Below, in pieces: positions 31,839-43,242 of a stretch of 64,000 bases of DNA (position 1 is its first letter; the number at the start of each line of letters is the position of its first letter). Under the pieces are notes generated by a model. It ran no database searches, had not been told where the DNA came from, and saw only the letters and a program-made list of their open reading frames with translations. The DNA comes from Chlorella sorokiniana. Lineage: Eukaryota > Chlorophyta > Trebouxiophyceae > Chlorellales > Chlorellaceae. The DNA lies in NCBI GenBank assembly GCA_025917655.1, contig CP084615.1:434001-498000 (forward strand), in the 5' to 3' direction. Made by a program: the position numbers and the translations under genes.

Positions 31839-34800
31839 TCAGCCCGCCTTGCCCATGTTGGTCCACGCCACAAATGCAGGCTTGGTGCCATGTGCCACTT
31901 GCGGCCCTCCGATTGCCGCTGGCAGCCAGGCAGCAGGCAGCGCATCGCCCTCCTCCTCCGAGCTGCCGCTGCATCGGCTGGACGGGCGTGGCTGGGCGCG
32001 GCACGCCACAGCAGGCTCCGGCGAGGGCGTGAACCCTGCCAGCAGGCTGCTTGCGACAGCAGGCTGGCCGGGGGTGTAGCGGGCAGACGGTGGCGTGACG
32101 CCTGCTGGACAGTCGGAGGCCGCGGCAGGATCGGGTGTCGCCATGGCTTCTTCCGGCGTCTGAATCCACTCTTGCTCAGCCTGCACATCAGCCTGAGGTG
32201 TCGGCACAGACTGTGCCGGCGTGCTGGGCAGCGGTCCCCCTGGCAGAGCAACAGCAGCGGCTCCAGGCACTGCTGGCAGGGGCACCACCGTCCGGGAGCA
32301 TCGATCTTGGCAACGCGCACTGCACAAGAGCGGCAGCACATGCCTCAGTTACAGGCTCGCTTATTCAGCTGAGGAAGAAGGGAGGTGCAGGTGCACGGAC
32401 AAGAGCCAAGGTATGTTGCTGATTGCTGGTCGTAAGCAGACTGGCAGAGCAGCGGAAGGCTGAGCCTGAATCAGGCGGCCAGCCTGGTGAGGGGAGCAGA
32501 GAGCTCAGCACAGAGAGCGCCCGTTGTACGCGCCTCCCCTGACACTGCCAAGAAAGGCCTTCCCACTTCCCCACGACCCCTTGCCGCTGCTAGCAGCAGG
32601 GTCACCAACCTGCGCGAGCCGCCTTGCCGCCGCCGCCGCCGCGCTGCGGGTTCTCAGCGCTGGAGCCACAGTGTGCCGCCGAAGCACCGCTGGGCTTGCG
32701 GGAGAACATCTCCAGGATCAAGTCCTCCACATCCTCCACAGGCTGGAAGTGCAGGAGGTGGCAAGGGTACGAGGAGGTGGAAGGCCTCAGCCATAGCAAC
32801 GAGGCGTTCCAGCAACGGCAGCATGCGGCGCACACACGGCGGCACAACAGGACGGGGGGTCAGGCGGGAGGCACGTGGCAAACCTTGTATGCCTTCCAGT
32901 CTGCCTTCTTCACCTGAAAGCAAGGCGGGCAGCAGGCAGGTGTACATCTTTCATGTTCGGTCTGTGCACCAGAGCAGTCAGCGACGATGCCGGGTAGGCG
33001 GACAGCTGCTGCAGCGGCAATCAACCAGGCGGCGGCTCGCTCTTGGAGCGGCAGCCCCGCCCACCCAGGATCCCTCTGGCAGCTTGTCGTCGTGCAACAT
33101 CTGCAGCAGGTCCTCCCCGGGGAAGGGGCCCTTGACGCAGCCCTTTGCGTCGCGTACCAGCCACTCCTGAGGGGTGGGGTGGGGGTGCGCGGCAGACTGA
33201 GTATACTCTAGTCTTACGTAAGGTTGGGGTTGGGGCTGGGCTGAACATTGCACGGCAGTACAGGGTAGCTCTGCGGTTGTACAGCCTGAGCAAAGCACCC
33301 GCAGATGAGAAGGATGCTCTCCTGCTGTAGGCAACCGCACCTTGTCATCCTCATAGCCCACACCCTTCTGCTTGCGCCCGCCCCAGCTGCCCCCGCCACC
33401 GCCGCCGTTGCCGTTGAAGCGGGTGCTGCTGTATGCGGTCTTGCTGCCGCTGGGGCTGCCGCCCACCGGGGAGCTCTGAGCCAGCACGTGCCGCAGCGGC
33501 TGCGCCAGGCGGCGGGCAGCGGCGGGGGCGGACACGGGCGCGTGGGGGCCGCCGCCGTCTGCCAGCCCTCGTAGGACGCTTGAGGTGTCGGCGCCGGCTC
33601 GCCGGGGTAGCGGGCGCCGAGCAGGGTGGCGGCGGCGGCGTGGGAGCCACCACATTCGTGGCAGTGGCAGGTTGGGGTGTGGGAGCAGGGACAGTTTGGG
33701 GGACTGGGGCTGGGCCAGCAGGGAGAGCTGGAGCTGGCTGCCCAGCTCCTGTCGGCAGGGAGGGTTCCGTGGGTGCTGCTGTGGCGGCAACCGCTGGGTA
33801 GCGGGGCAGTGCCGGGAGGCAAACCCAGGTGGGGGCCAGTCTGCGCAGGAAACAGAGGGAAAGGGGCGGTCCCTGGCCTTCATCCTGGTGACTTTTCATG
33901 GTGGGACGCACGGAGCGCTTACGTTTGAGGTCGGGGCGTCGCCGGTGCGCTGCCGCCGCCAGGGGGCTTGTAGGGGGTCTTGGCAGGCCTGGGCGCAGGA
34001 ACTGCCTGCTGGGCTGGCGGCGTTGTTGCGGCAAACGCTGGGGCTGTCACGGCAGGCGCAGGATGCGAGGCCGCAGTATGGAAGGGCACTACAGGCTGGG
34101 GAGGGGCAGGCGGCGCAGGGGCAGCCCCCAGGGGCAGCGTGCCGCCCGTGGCAAGTGCATGCTCTGCTGCTGGCAGTGGGTGCCACGTTGCCAGCCAGCC
34201 GTTGGCGGCAATCCTGTGCTGGCGCACCTGCACACGTGTGGGTGCGGTGTCCCGGCCAGCACGGCAGCGGGTGCAGGGTCAGGCCTGCATGTTTCCATGT
34301 CGCAGTGCAGCTCAGCGCAGGGTGCGTGCACCGCAGCAGACGCACCTGCACGTCCCTCTCCATGTGGCCCTGCTCCACCCAGAACAGCAGCTGGTACAGG
34401 GGGAAGGGCCCAAACACGCTGACGCCGTCGGGAGCGAGGTAGTCCCAGCTGTCCTCCAGCGGCGGCGGGCGGCCAGCCCCGGCATGGCGAGGAGGGCGGG
34501 CAGGTGGACCCCGGCAAGGGGGCTGTGGTGGCGGGATGCGCCGGACCTGGGTGAGTAGGGCCTCCCAGGCTCAGCCGGGCCGCAAAGTCTGCAGCGGTGG
34601 CGTCAGCCTGCACTGCTGAAGTAGCGCTGGCAGGCGACGGTGCTGCCGTGGTGGCAGCCAAGGGCTTGGGTACAGCCATGCCGGGCAACACCGGCAAGGG
34701 CATGGATGCCCGCGCTGCCGGCTGGGCAAGCAGGGAATCAGGCGCCCGGCAGAGGCAGGGGCCGGAGGCGCCAATGCGGCTGGCGCCGCGCCAGTGTTGT

Positions 34801-35979
34801 CGGGCTGTGCCCAGCCAGCCTCGTGCCGGGCCAGCAACTGCGAGAGTTTGGCCCCCAACTGGGCGTCCTTTCTCACGGTATCTGCAGGAAACGCCGTCCG
34901 CCGAGGGGTTTCTTAAGAGAGGGCGAATCTTAGAAACATGGCGGCCGCTGCGCCTGCGCAGTGGGTGAGGGGCCCAAACCAAGCTGCCTCCTGCTGCCTG
35001 AGCAGGCACCCACCGCTGGGGATCAGCTTCTGGATGGCATCCATGTAGCCCTGCAGTGCAGCGGCAGACTCCTCCGACGCCGCTTGCAGGCGGGGGCCGG
35101 CGGCGGAGAGCAGCAGGTGGAGGCAGTCAAGATCGTGCGCCCTGGATGAGTCACCCTGCAGACATTTGGCACGGAAGAAAGTTGATAATGGCATGAGCTG
35201 AACGTTGAAAGGTTGCACTTTCGAGCCAAGTGGCACTGCACGCGGGCCGACACTGTAGGCAGTCGCAGTCCGCACCCCTTGCAGAAGCTCTGCTATGCAA
35301 GAATGCATCACAACGCGGGGGATGACTGAGACGTTGAAGAGAGCTGCCACGAAGGCCATGGCCCCCATCTTGAGCTCGTAGCCCTTGTTCATGCCTGCAG
35401 CATGCCTAGCATGCCCTTGCGTTAGGGCAGGTACAACGGCGGGGAGTCAAGAGAGAAAGCGAAACAAACATGCAACCCCTACAGCTCTACAACATCTCTT
35501 GAATCAAATGTGGAGGGGAAGGAGCTGGCTGCAAGCGGATCACATTGTGGCACAGTTTGAACTTTTAGCAAACCTGGTGGCGGGGTGAGGTCAAAGGCCA
35601 GTTCGCAGCGGTTGAGGATCAGGCGCCGCAGCATGCGCCCGCTGCCCTTTGGGTCCATTCTAGCCAGACCAGCCACCAGCTGGGCGACCAGTTCGGCCTG
35701 CCCTTGGCTGCCAATGGCCGCATTGTACATCTGGTGTGCAGGGGGAACGGGCAATGCGGTGGCGGCGGGAAATTTAAACGTTGGGCATCACGCGTCAGCA
35801 CCCACCAACTCACCCACCTCGGCAGCCAGGCCCTCAACTCGCTCCTTGCTGCTCAGGTCTGTGCTGATTATGACCGCAGCCACGTCATCAAGGCTTTCAG
35901 GCTTGAGGTCTCGCAGGAGCCGTTGCAACACAGCCAGCGGTGAGGCGGCCGAGGCGGGCGCTTCTGTGGCCGTCGCCAT
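31839..35979 (-). CDS. MIF4G-domain protein with two GYF-like domains
   Basis: The ATG at 35977-35979 opens MATATEAPASAASPLAVLQR. Exons to about 34910 match an eIF4G-type MIF4G HEAT domain: GSGRMLRRLILNRCELAFD, MNKGYELKMGAMAFVAALFN, SVIPRVVMHSCIAELL, AHDLDCLHLLLSAAGPRLQA and YMDAIQKLIPSG. A Pro/Ala-rich linker follows. Then come a GYF-like domain near 34330-34450 (GVSVFGPFPLYQLLFWVEQG then HMERDVQV) and a second near 33050-33170 (DAKGCVKGPFPGEDLLQMLH then DDKLPEGSW). Both keep GPF; YF is HM in the first, and Trp is Met in the second. A PVEDVEDLILEMFSRKP exon follows. The end is ambiguous: without a further splice it stops near 32602, with a minus-strand TGTAA at 32349-32353; with one more intron an acidic tail ends at 31839. 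Frame changes near 34740 suggest a sequence indel. A translation or mRNA-adaptor role is inference. Confidence 0.7.
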
Positions 35980-36684
35980 GACGTGGGACTCTGCGGTGCG
36001 GGCGGCGATTGATGGTCCATCAAGGTTGCGAATGCGGGTTTCAAGCAACAGCAGCGGCACAAGGGCGCGCCACGCTGCTGATCAGAATCGGGAGTCACCG
36101 ATCGGGAACGTTGCATGGCTAGCAAGCCGCTTTCAAGCCTACCTAGACACTGAAAACACAGAACCAGGTCGCCAGTAGAGAGGGCCGGCTTGAGCCTGCG
36201 CCGGCTTTGCTCTTCCCTCCGGAGCGCTCTCACTGCGCACAACAAGATGTATTTTCGCCGAGCGAGTAGTACTGAGCTGCAATCGACTATAGATTAACTG
36301 CATCACATGATGTGCCTGGTACGCTCCACCATGGCGGGACAGCAGGAGAAGGTGGTAGGCCACATCCCTTTGGTGCGCACGCAAACAGTTACATTAGCTG
36401 AGAACTAACACACCCAAGCGACATGAAAAGGCCTGGGTTGAAGATTGACGTGCTTTGCCGGCATGGCGGAGGGCCGTGGAAAAAATATGCAGCTATGATT
36501 CAAGTGCGAGCAGCCTGGCGCAGTGTTGAAAAGGAGGCTGGCTTATTCGCAGCCACGCTGGACAGTGGATACAGGGAGGGAGCAGGGGGAGAGCGCAGCA
36601 AGAGAGTGACTTGGGCGCAGGCGGGGTACAGGTGCGCATGGCTGCGTCGCGCGCCGCCGTCGCTGCTGAGCTGGCTGCTGGACC
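35980..36684. other. Intergenic region, MIF4G-GYF / TauE
   Basis: Promoter side of the MIF4G-GYF gene and the TauE/SafE 3' UTR. A minus-strand TGTAA at 36389-36393 lies about 290 bases beyond the TauE stop. No coding segment is recognised. Confidence 0.45.
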
Positions 36685-39600
36685 TCAAGCGGAGCGGTTG
36701 CTGCCGCAGATTCCGTGGAAGTGCCAGAGGTCGTGGCGCGCGGCGGCTGCGGCCGTCGCCTGCGTGCCCTGCACCGCCAGCGCGATGGAGCTGATGCCCA
36801 GCACGGACGCCATGATGAAGACGAGGAGGGAGCGGGAGCGCAGGTGGCGGTTGACCCACATCACCAGCAGCTGGCCGACCGCGGTGCTGACCAGGCCCAT
36901 CGTGAACAGCATGGCAGCGTAGTCCCACTGCGGCACAGCGCAGCAGGGGGGGCGGGGGGGGAGCACAGCCAGGCGTCAGAGCGGGCAAAGGTTGCAGAAA
37001 CAGCACGGGAGGACGGCAGGCAGGCCGCCCAAGCAAGAGCAGGGGGCCTGTGTGGTGGCACGCAAACAGCAGCAGTGGTCAACAGGCAGGCCGAGGTGAG
37101 CGCAACAAAAACGATGCGGTAAAACACACAAGCATGCGGGGCGGTCAGCGCATCCCACCTGCACGGCTCCAAAGGAGATGAAGACGACCGAGGCGGAGGC
37201 GGAGGTGAAGAAAATCATCTGCAGGGAGGCGGGGGGCACGCCGCAGGATCTCAACAACCAGGGTTCAGCGACCGGGCGCTGCTGCTGCTTGCGAGCCACG
37301 CTCCCTTGCTGCACGGCCGCTTCCCATCCCAACTCGCAGCAGGCTGAGCACTGGGGGTCCGAGATGCCGGCTCCGCCTGCTTGTGCAGGGAAGGCCGCAG
37401 CAGCCAGGCGGCGGGTGTGGCGCCCCCTCACCGTGGCTGACGTGGCGGCTGCCACCTCGGGCAGCACCCCCATCTCCAGCATGAGCGGCCCCTTGATGAT
37501 GCCGCCCCCACGCCAAACACGCCCGCAGCCATGCCGGCAAAGGAGCAGAGCGCTGGGTAAAGCAGCGTGGAGCGGGAGGTCCACTCCACGTCGCCCTCTA
37601 GCGACGCTATGCCTGCTGCGCGCCGCGCCGCCGCCTTGCGCATCAGGTGAGCCCTGCCCGTGGGTGTGTGTGTGTGTGTGTGTGGGGGGTTGAGTGGCGG
37701 GGCAGGGAATGTGTGTGTGGGGAGGGCTGATTGCAGGCTGATTGCCGACGCAAGGATGTTGGAGCGGCGGCTCGATGCCAGCATGAACAGCAGCGCAAGC
37801 ACAGGGCCAGAAAGCACCCAACCCCAGCAGGAAGGGCCGCTGCTGCGGGGGCACTAAGGCAGCAAGGGGACAGGAGGGAGGGCCCACCTGACCGCCAGCA
37901 TCGTGGCGACTGTGACGGGGATCATGGCGGTGGCGGCGAGCCAGTAGGAGAGGGAGGGGCACAGCGCCCGCCCCTTCAGCACGTCGCTCACCACCACGCC
38001 CGCCAGCAGGGAGAGCAGCACCGCCACCTGGCCCGACGGCACGTGCCAGTGCCAGCCCTCCGCATCCAGCGGCGCCGGCGGCTTGTCCGCGGCGCCCAGC
38101 GGCGACGCGCCCGGCATCTTGGCGGTGCCGTTGGAGGGCTTGCCCGCAAAGGCGCGCCTGCACCGTTCAGAGGGTGGTTGAGGGCGTTCGGGCTGCCCAG
38201 GGAGGTGTCTTGGGACTCGCTGCACGGCAGGCGGCGGGGGCGGAGGCGGGGTGGTTGGCGGATGGGAGGCAGGAAGGCAGCGGCGGTTGTTTGCCCTTGC
38301 AGCGAGGCAGTGTGGCAGGACGCTGTCATTTCAGGAAAGACTCGCTCCTCGGCCCCACGAGCGCTCACTCGACAGGGCTCAGCAGGGGCAGCGTGAGGTC
38401 GCCGTCGCCGCCGCCGCCAATGGGCAGCGGGCGGGTGCGACGCTCCTGCGGCACCGCCGCGCCCGCCTCCACGTCGAAGCGCGGCAGCTGCTCCTCAGCT
38501 TCCTCGGTGCCCGCGCTGCTGGCGGCGCTGTCGTTACGGCGCGGCCCCAACGGCCCTGTGGGCGACGCCAGCTCCCCAGCGGCGGCCCACGCACGCCGCG
38601 CCTCTTCCGCAAACTCGCCGAGGCGGCGGCGGCGCCCAGCGGCGGCGCCGCCGCTACCGCCGCCGCTTCCCTGGCCTGGATCTGGCGTCCCTTTGAGAAG
38701 GTCTTGGCGGTGATGAGGGCCAGCAGCAGCGACAGCGACACCGTGGTCAGCCAGCCCGGCAAGATCTGCGGGGTTGGTCGTTGGGGAAGGCGCGGTGTAA
38801 GGGCGGACAAGATGGCAAGGCGCCAGGGCGCCTCGAACACTGCGAAACGCAATGGAAGGCACGCAGCAGACGCCTGGCGCGCTTGCCCTGCCCAGCGCAT
38901 TCCAGCCCCGTCGCTTGATTACTGGTGCCACAGTCGACGCTGCTTGATCAGGCATCCCCCACCACCCCACACCCCCACCCCACACACATACACACACACA
39001 CAAGTACCAAAGTGAAAGCTGCTTGATCGGGTACCCCCTGCGCCCCCCCCCCCCTTTCCCTTCCACACATACACACACATACACAACACGCACGCACCCA
39101 CCCGCCCGCGTCCTCACCTTGTTCAGGTAGCCGCCCAGCAGGGCCCCCAGGATGGTGCTGGGCTCCATCACCAGGATCAGGTCCCAGTCGATGAGGGGGC
39201 CGCGCCGTAGCGGGTGCCGCCGCGCCACGTTGAAGGCCAGGTTGGCCAGCGTGCCGCCCACGATGGTGATGTTGCTCAGCGCCACGGAGCCGCTGGTGGA
39301 GAAGCCTGGCGGCGGCGGCGGCGGGTCGCAGGAGGGGCAGTGGGAGTGGGGCCGGGGCAGCGCGTCGAGGGCTCATCCTGGCTGGCGCCGGTGGCGTGGT
39401 TTGTCAAGCAGGCGGGCGTAACAAAGACTAGCGCAGGACACTCAAGGCACACGTGCGCGAATGCAAAATAAGTTGGGGAGGGAGTGAGGGGCTCACCCAG
39501 CACCATAAGGTTGATTGGCACCAGGATGGCGCCGCCGCCGATGCCGCCCGAAGCCGCCAGCAGCAGCGCCGCGCTGGCCAAGGACACAGCCACCACGTCG

Positions 39601-40016
39601 CGGGCGACAGCGGCAGCAGCGGCTTGTGGGGCAGCGGCTCGTCGGGCCCCTTCTTGCCGTCGCCGCCGTCGCTGGCGTTGGCGGGCGGGCCGGCGCCCGG
39701 CGCGCGCCGCGCCCGCCAGGCAGGGTCCAGGGCTGCTGTAGGGGCTGAGCAGGCTGCTGCTGCTGCCCGCTGTGCGACTCCCAAGGGCACCATCCGCCCG
39801 CCAGGGTGCAGGTGGTGGTGTGGGGGTGGGAGCCGCATGCAGGGGATAGAGCGGCAGCCCCGTGGCAAGGCCCGCAGGCTGGGAAGTGGCTGCCGGGACG
39901 GCAGTCGGTAAACTTCGCAGGTCGCTGCCGTCATGTAGCACTGCGGTGCATGTGCCGGCAAGGAGGAGCAGCGCGGCAGGGGCTGCAAGCCACCCCAGCC
40001 TGCCTAGGGCTAACAT
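36685..40016 (-). CDS. Sulfite exporter TauE/SafE-family permease
   Basis: Anion permease of the TauE/SafE family, resembling algal members with an N-terminal lumenal stretch. The ATG at 40014-40016 opens a signal-anchor (GRLGWLAAPAALLLLAGTC). The two internally repeated helical halves follow: VSLASAALLLAASGGIGGGA and ILVPINLMVLG, then VALSNITIVGGTLANLAFNV, PLIDWDLILVMEPSTILGAL and WLTTVSLSLLLALITAKTF. After a cytoplasmic loop come VAVLLSLLAGVVVSDVLKG, YPALCSFAGMAAGVFGVG, GIIKGPLMLEMGVLPEVAAA, MIFFTSASASVVFISFGAVQ and DYAAMLFTMGLVSTAVGQLL, ending near SNRSA with the stop at 36685. Frame breaks lie in the C5 run at 37505-37509 (one short), near 39605 (PLSP to RDVVAVSL) and in the loop near 38640. 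Substrate (sulfite or an organosulfonate) is not established. Confidence 0.9.
37660..37687 (-). repeat. (CA)n/(TG)n tract before a 3' splice site
   Basis: A TG microsatellite on plus, therefore CA on the sense strand, just upstream of the acceptor for a TauE exon (LMRKAAARR). Confidence 0.8.
38965..39105 (-). repeat. GT/G-rich intron tract after a TauE 5' splice site
   Basis: CA and poly-C stretches on plus read as GTGTG, GTATGTGTG and a G run on the sense strand, beginning directly after the exon ending GGYLNK. Confidence 0.8.
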
Positions 40017-40461
40017 GCCTCGCCGATGCAACGCCGCGTGTTCCGTGATGCTGAGCAAGCTGCTATTGGGGTTCAAAGGTGACGAGGCGTGTCAACTGCG
40101 CTTGCTCTTCCCTGCCAGAGGTCCCAGCGGCGATGCCGTGCCTCCCTCTAAAGCGGCGCGGGCCGCAGAGCCCTAATTGCGGACTGAGATGCATCTAGGG
40201 GGCTAATTAATCTGTAAATGCAAACAGATGCCTTGGCAGGAACTTTTGCTGGGACATGGAGTGGGACCAGCATCACATGGTGGAAGCTGACCTTGATCAT
40301 CTGGTGGCCCACATCTCAGCATCACATCAACAGGGCAACAACCGAAACAGAGAGCGGCAGCGGCCGTGGCAGCAGTCCAAGGGGTCAATATGCAGGGTGA
40401 GCAGGGGCAGGGGCCGTCGTGCATCCGCCCCCTGCTGCCAGGATCTGCGTGCGCCGCCGCC
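40017..40461. other. Intergenic region, TauE / tetraspanin
   Basis: Promoter side of the TauE gene and 3' UTR of the tetraspanin gene, both minus strand. Nothing else is recognised. Confidence 0.35.
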
Positions 40462-41892
40462 TCAGGGGTAGCGCTCATCCTGCAGAGCCGCCACCTGCCG
40501 CGCCGCGTTTGTGGTGGCCTCGATGCAGGAGGCCTCCACCCCGTACTTGGACTGCATGCGGGAGGACCAGCTGGAACCGCCGCCTGCATGCCAGGGTGGC
40601 GGCGGAGGCGTGGCGGCGGCGGTGTAGCGGCGCAATGCAAGCAAGCAGAAACGCTCTGCGCAAGCAGGCCGTCACAGCAGGTGCGATGCGACGCTGTGCA
40701 AAGGGCTACTGCATGCAGCAGAGCCTTCAATCACCACGAAGACTGTGCTGTGCGAATGGGAAGAAGAGGTGCACGCAAGATGGCGGATGGAGCGACGGTG
40801 GGGGCGGCGTGCGCCTCACCAGCATACGTGCGCACGACGGCCCGCGCCAGCACCTCCCGCGCCCGCTCCGCCTCCTCCTCCCTGTCGTCCAGCCAAGCCT
40901 CGTAGGCGGCTGTGTGGATGCTGTGCAGCCAGCAGGCGGCGGCCAGCATCGCCAGCTCAGCGCACAGCGCGGCCACCGCCGCCACGCGGGCGGCGCCGTG
41001 GTTGGCGTCCAGCCACGCCAGCGCTTGGCGCCAGCAGCCCGAGGGGTCATCTGCAGGGGAAGCAGGCCACAGCATTGACGCTGGCCAGCATGGGGCGGCG
41101 CCCTGCCGAGGAAGAGGAGAACCGTGTGCGTCCAGTTTTGGGTTTCTGCTTTTTGCTTTCATCCGTGATCTCTTCTTTTTGCTTTTCATCCGTGATCTCG
41201 AACAAGCGAGCGAGATCCTGCTCCCCTCCATCTTAACAGCTCCCAGCCCGCTCGAGGCGGCACGGGCATGCGCGGCTCACCAGGAATGCGCTCCCGCCAG
41301 GTGTTGTCGGACAGCAGGAGCAGCGTGGCCGCCGCCTGGGCCAGCACGAGGGCCGCCATGAGCAGGATGTAGGCAGCCAGGGTGGCGCGGCGGTCGCGCT
41401 TGACGCCCGACAGGCCGCACAGCGCGGTGCAGAAGCAGTACGCTCCGGTCAGGCCGAGGGCGCAGAGGAACCTGGCGAGGAGGGGTGGGGGTGCAGGGTG
41501 GGCGGCGAGTGGCTTGCCGTGTGCAGGTGCGGCCCGAGCGCCCGCAGGATGCAGCAAACAGGGTACAGGGGCATTACTCGTTTGAGTTGTATGCCCTGGA
41601 TGCACAGGCAGGGCGGCAGGTCCTCACCAAGGAAAGCCAGCCACCTCAGCTGCCGCCACCGCCATGCCATCCTCCAGCTCTGGCGGCGGCGCGGGGGCGC
41701 GCCACCGCCGTGCCGGTACCGCTGCCACAGCCAGGCGGCGTCGCCCGCCAGCAGCAGGCTCAGCGCGGCCAGCGCGACGTTGAAGACGCGCAGCAGCAGG
41801 CGCAGCACTGGCGCCGCGGGGTTGGTGACGCGCGGGCCCGGCGGCAGCGGGTCGGGCGGCAGCGCAGAGTAGTGGGCGCCGATGGAATACAT
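40462..41892 (-). CDS. Plant-type tetraspanin (TOM2A-like)
   Basis: Four-helix membrane protein. The ATG at 41890-41892 opens MYSIGAHYSALPPDPLPPG. Helix 1 is VFNVALAALSLLLAGDAAWL, helix 2 LCALGLTGAYCFCTALCG, helix 3 AAYILLMAALVLAQAAATLL and helix 4 VAALCAELAMLAAACWLHS. Between helices 3 and 4 the short loop carries DDPSGCWRQALAWLDANHG, similar to the DPTGCW block of plant TOM2A-type tetraspanins. The C-terminal tail is charged (LDDREEEAERAREVLAR) and ends QVAALQDERYP with the stop at 40462-40464. TOM2A proteins organise membranes and in plants are used by tobamoviruses; the cellular role in this alga is unknown. Confidence 0.75.
41145..41200. repeat. Tandem duplication of a T-rich ~28-bp unit in a tetraspanin intron
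   Basis: Two imperfect copies of a unit containing TTTTTGCTTTCATCCGTGAT lie head to tail within an intron. Confidence 0.8.
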
Positions 41893-42095
41893 GTTATGCG
41901 GTACCGTAGTACAAAAGTCCAGGCAGGCCAGCGACTGTGTGGCCCTCGGTCGCTTGTTGGCTGCTTGTCAGGCAAAGGATTCGTTCGTTGGCTGCCTGCT
42001 ACTGGATGCTGACTCTCCTGGTGGCCCAGGCCCGCCGAGGAGGGCCTGGCCGTGCCGCCGGGTTGCTGCTCCGGCTTCTGGCGGGTGAGGGCGCC

Positions 42096-42626
42096 CTACT
42101 TCTTGCGCTTGCCGCTGCCGCCCTTCTTCTTGGCGGCGGCGCTGGGCTTGCGGGGCGGCTGCACGCGCGGCTCCACCCGCAGCTCGTAAGGATCCTCTCC
42201 CGCAGCGATCTGGTCCTCTATCTTGCGCCTCACCTCCAAGAAGCTGACAGCAGTGAAGGAGGCAAAGGTGAGCCCCGCAATGCCCGCAATTGAGCCCGCC
42301 TGCACAGTGGTGGAGGGGACCACAACGCGGTAGAAGAACGAGGGCTAAGCGCCAGGGCGGCAAGGCTCTGGCTGGACCCGGACGCTGCCTGGCGCGGCTC
42401 GATACTTTCAGAGTGTTTGCACAATCCCGTATGTAAGCGAAACAGCCCAGGAACGACCAAGCCGCAGGGAGCAGCATCGAACCCTGGCCACTTGGCGGCC
42501 TGGGACGGCTTGAAAGATTTGGCGGTCACGAGGCACGCTTGCCGCAATTGCTGGGCAAATAAAGCGGCGCTCCTTTTCCCAGCCGCCAACCCAACTCACC
42601 AAGACGAGCGGCTCTGCCAAAGGCAT
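42096..42626 (-). CDS. 76-residue single-helix membrane protein, function unknown
   Basis: Two exons, 42626-42600 and 42299-42096, join in phase 0. The first has a strong donor (GTGAGT). The product begins MPLAEPLVLAGSIAGIAGLT, continues as one hydrophobic segment (FASFTAVSFLEV) and ends in a charged, very basic tail (RRKIEDQIAAGEDPYELRVE, then a Lys/Arg-rich end KKKGGSGKRKK). This is too short for most gene finders and the splice is inferred from phase. No family is recognised. A membrane anchor with a basic soluble tail is all that can be said. Confidence 0.65.
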
Positions 42627-43242
42627 CGTCTGCGCTTCGTGCAATTTAGGTGAATGCCCGCGTCCAATCTCACGCCTTCGCATGACCCCGCTGGAAGCCC
42701 ACGCCTGCTGACATGGCGGCGCCAATGTGGCGCGGTGTTCCAGGTTTGTCAAGGTGCACCCCCTTGGCTGAACAGTGTCCAACTCTCAGGGGGCAGGGCT
42801 GCTACAAGGCTCAATTCATTGACTTGCATGATGCTTATGCGCCACAAAGGCTCCGGTCATCTTGCGCAATCAACGAGGGTGCAGGCGGCCAGCGCTGCCT
42901 TTTCAGCCACGTGGATTACAGGCGGCAGAGTACCACTGTTGTCATTTGTTGTAGGCCATGGGGCGCAGCGATGAAACGAATGATTGCATGAAACACAAAA
43001 GGACAGGGTTCTGAGGGCATGTGAAGAAAGGTGCGGGCAGGATGTTAGGTTGAGTGTTGGATTGATTTCTCTGGGTTCTCAGGAGGCGCTCGACGCGACG
43101 CTGGCTGCATGTCTCTTGTATGCTCTGGAGGACGCTGAGGCAAAAGGAGGCTGAGGCAAAAGCGGGCAGCAGCACGCGCAAAACTGCTCAAAAGGGGATG
43201 GGGTAGGGGATGCTCTCCGCACAGGCGCGGTGGGGCCTCGGC
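42627..43242. other. Intergenic region, small membrane protein / Spinster-like MFS
   Basis: Promoter side of the small gene and 3' UTR of the MFS gene. A minus-strand TGTAA at 42917-42921 lies about 325 bases past the MFS stop. No other feature is seen. Confidence 0.4.

Noticed and set aside
36976-38163. A 395-codon minus-strand open frame
   Set aside because: It runs through TauE introns and alternates between exon frames. Only the segments matching TauE/SafE helices are coding.
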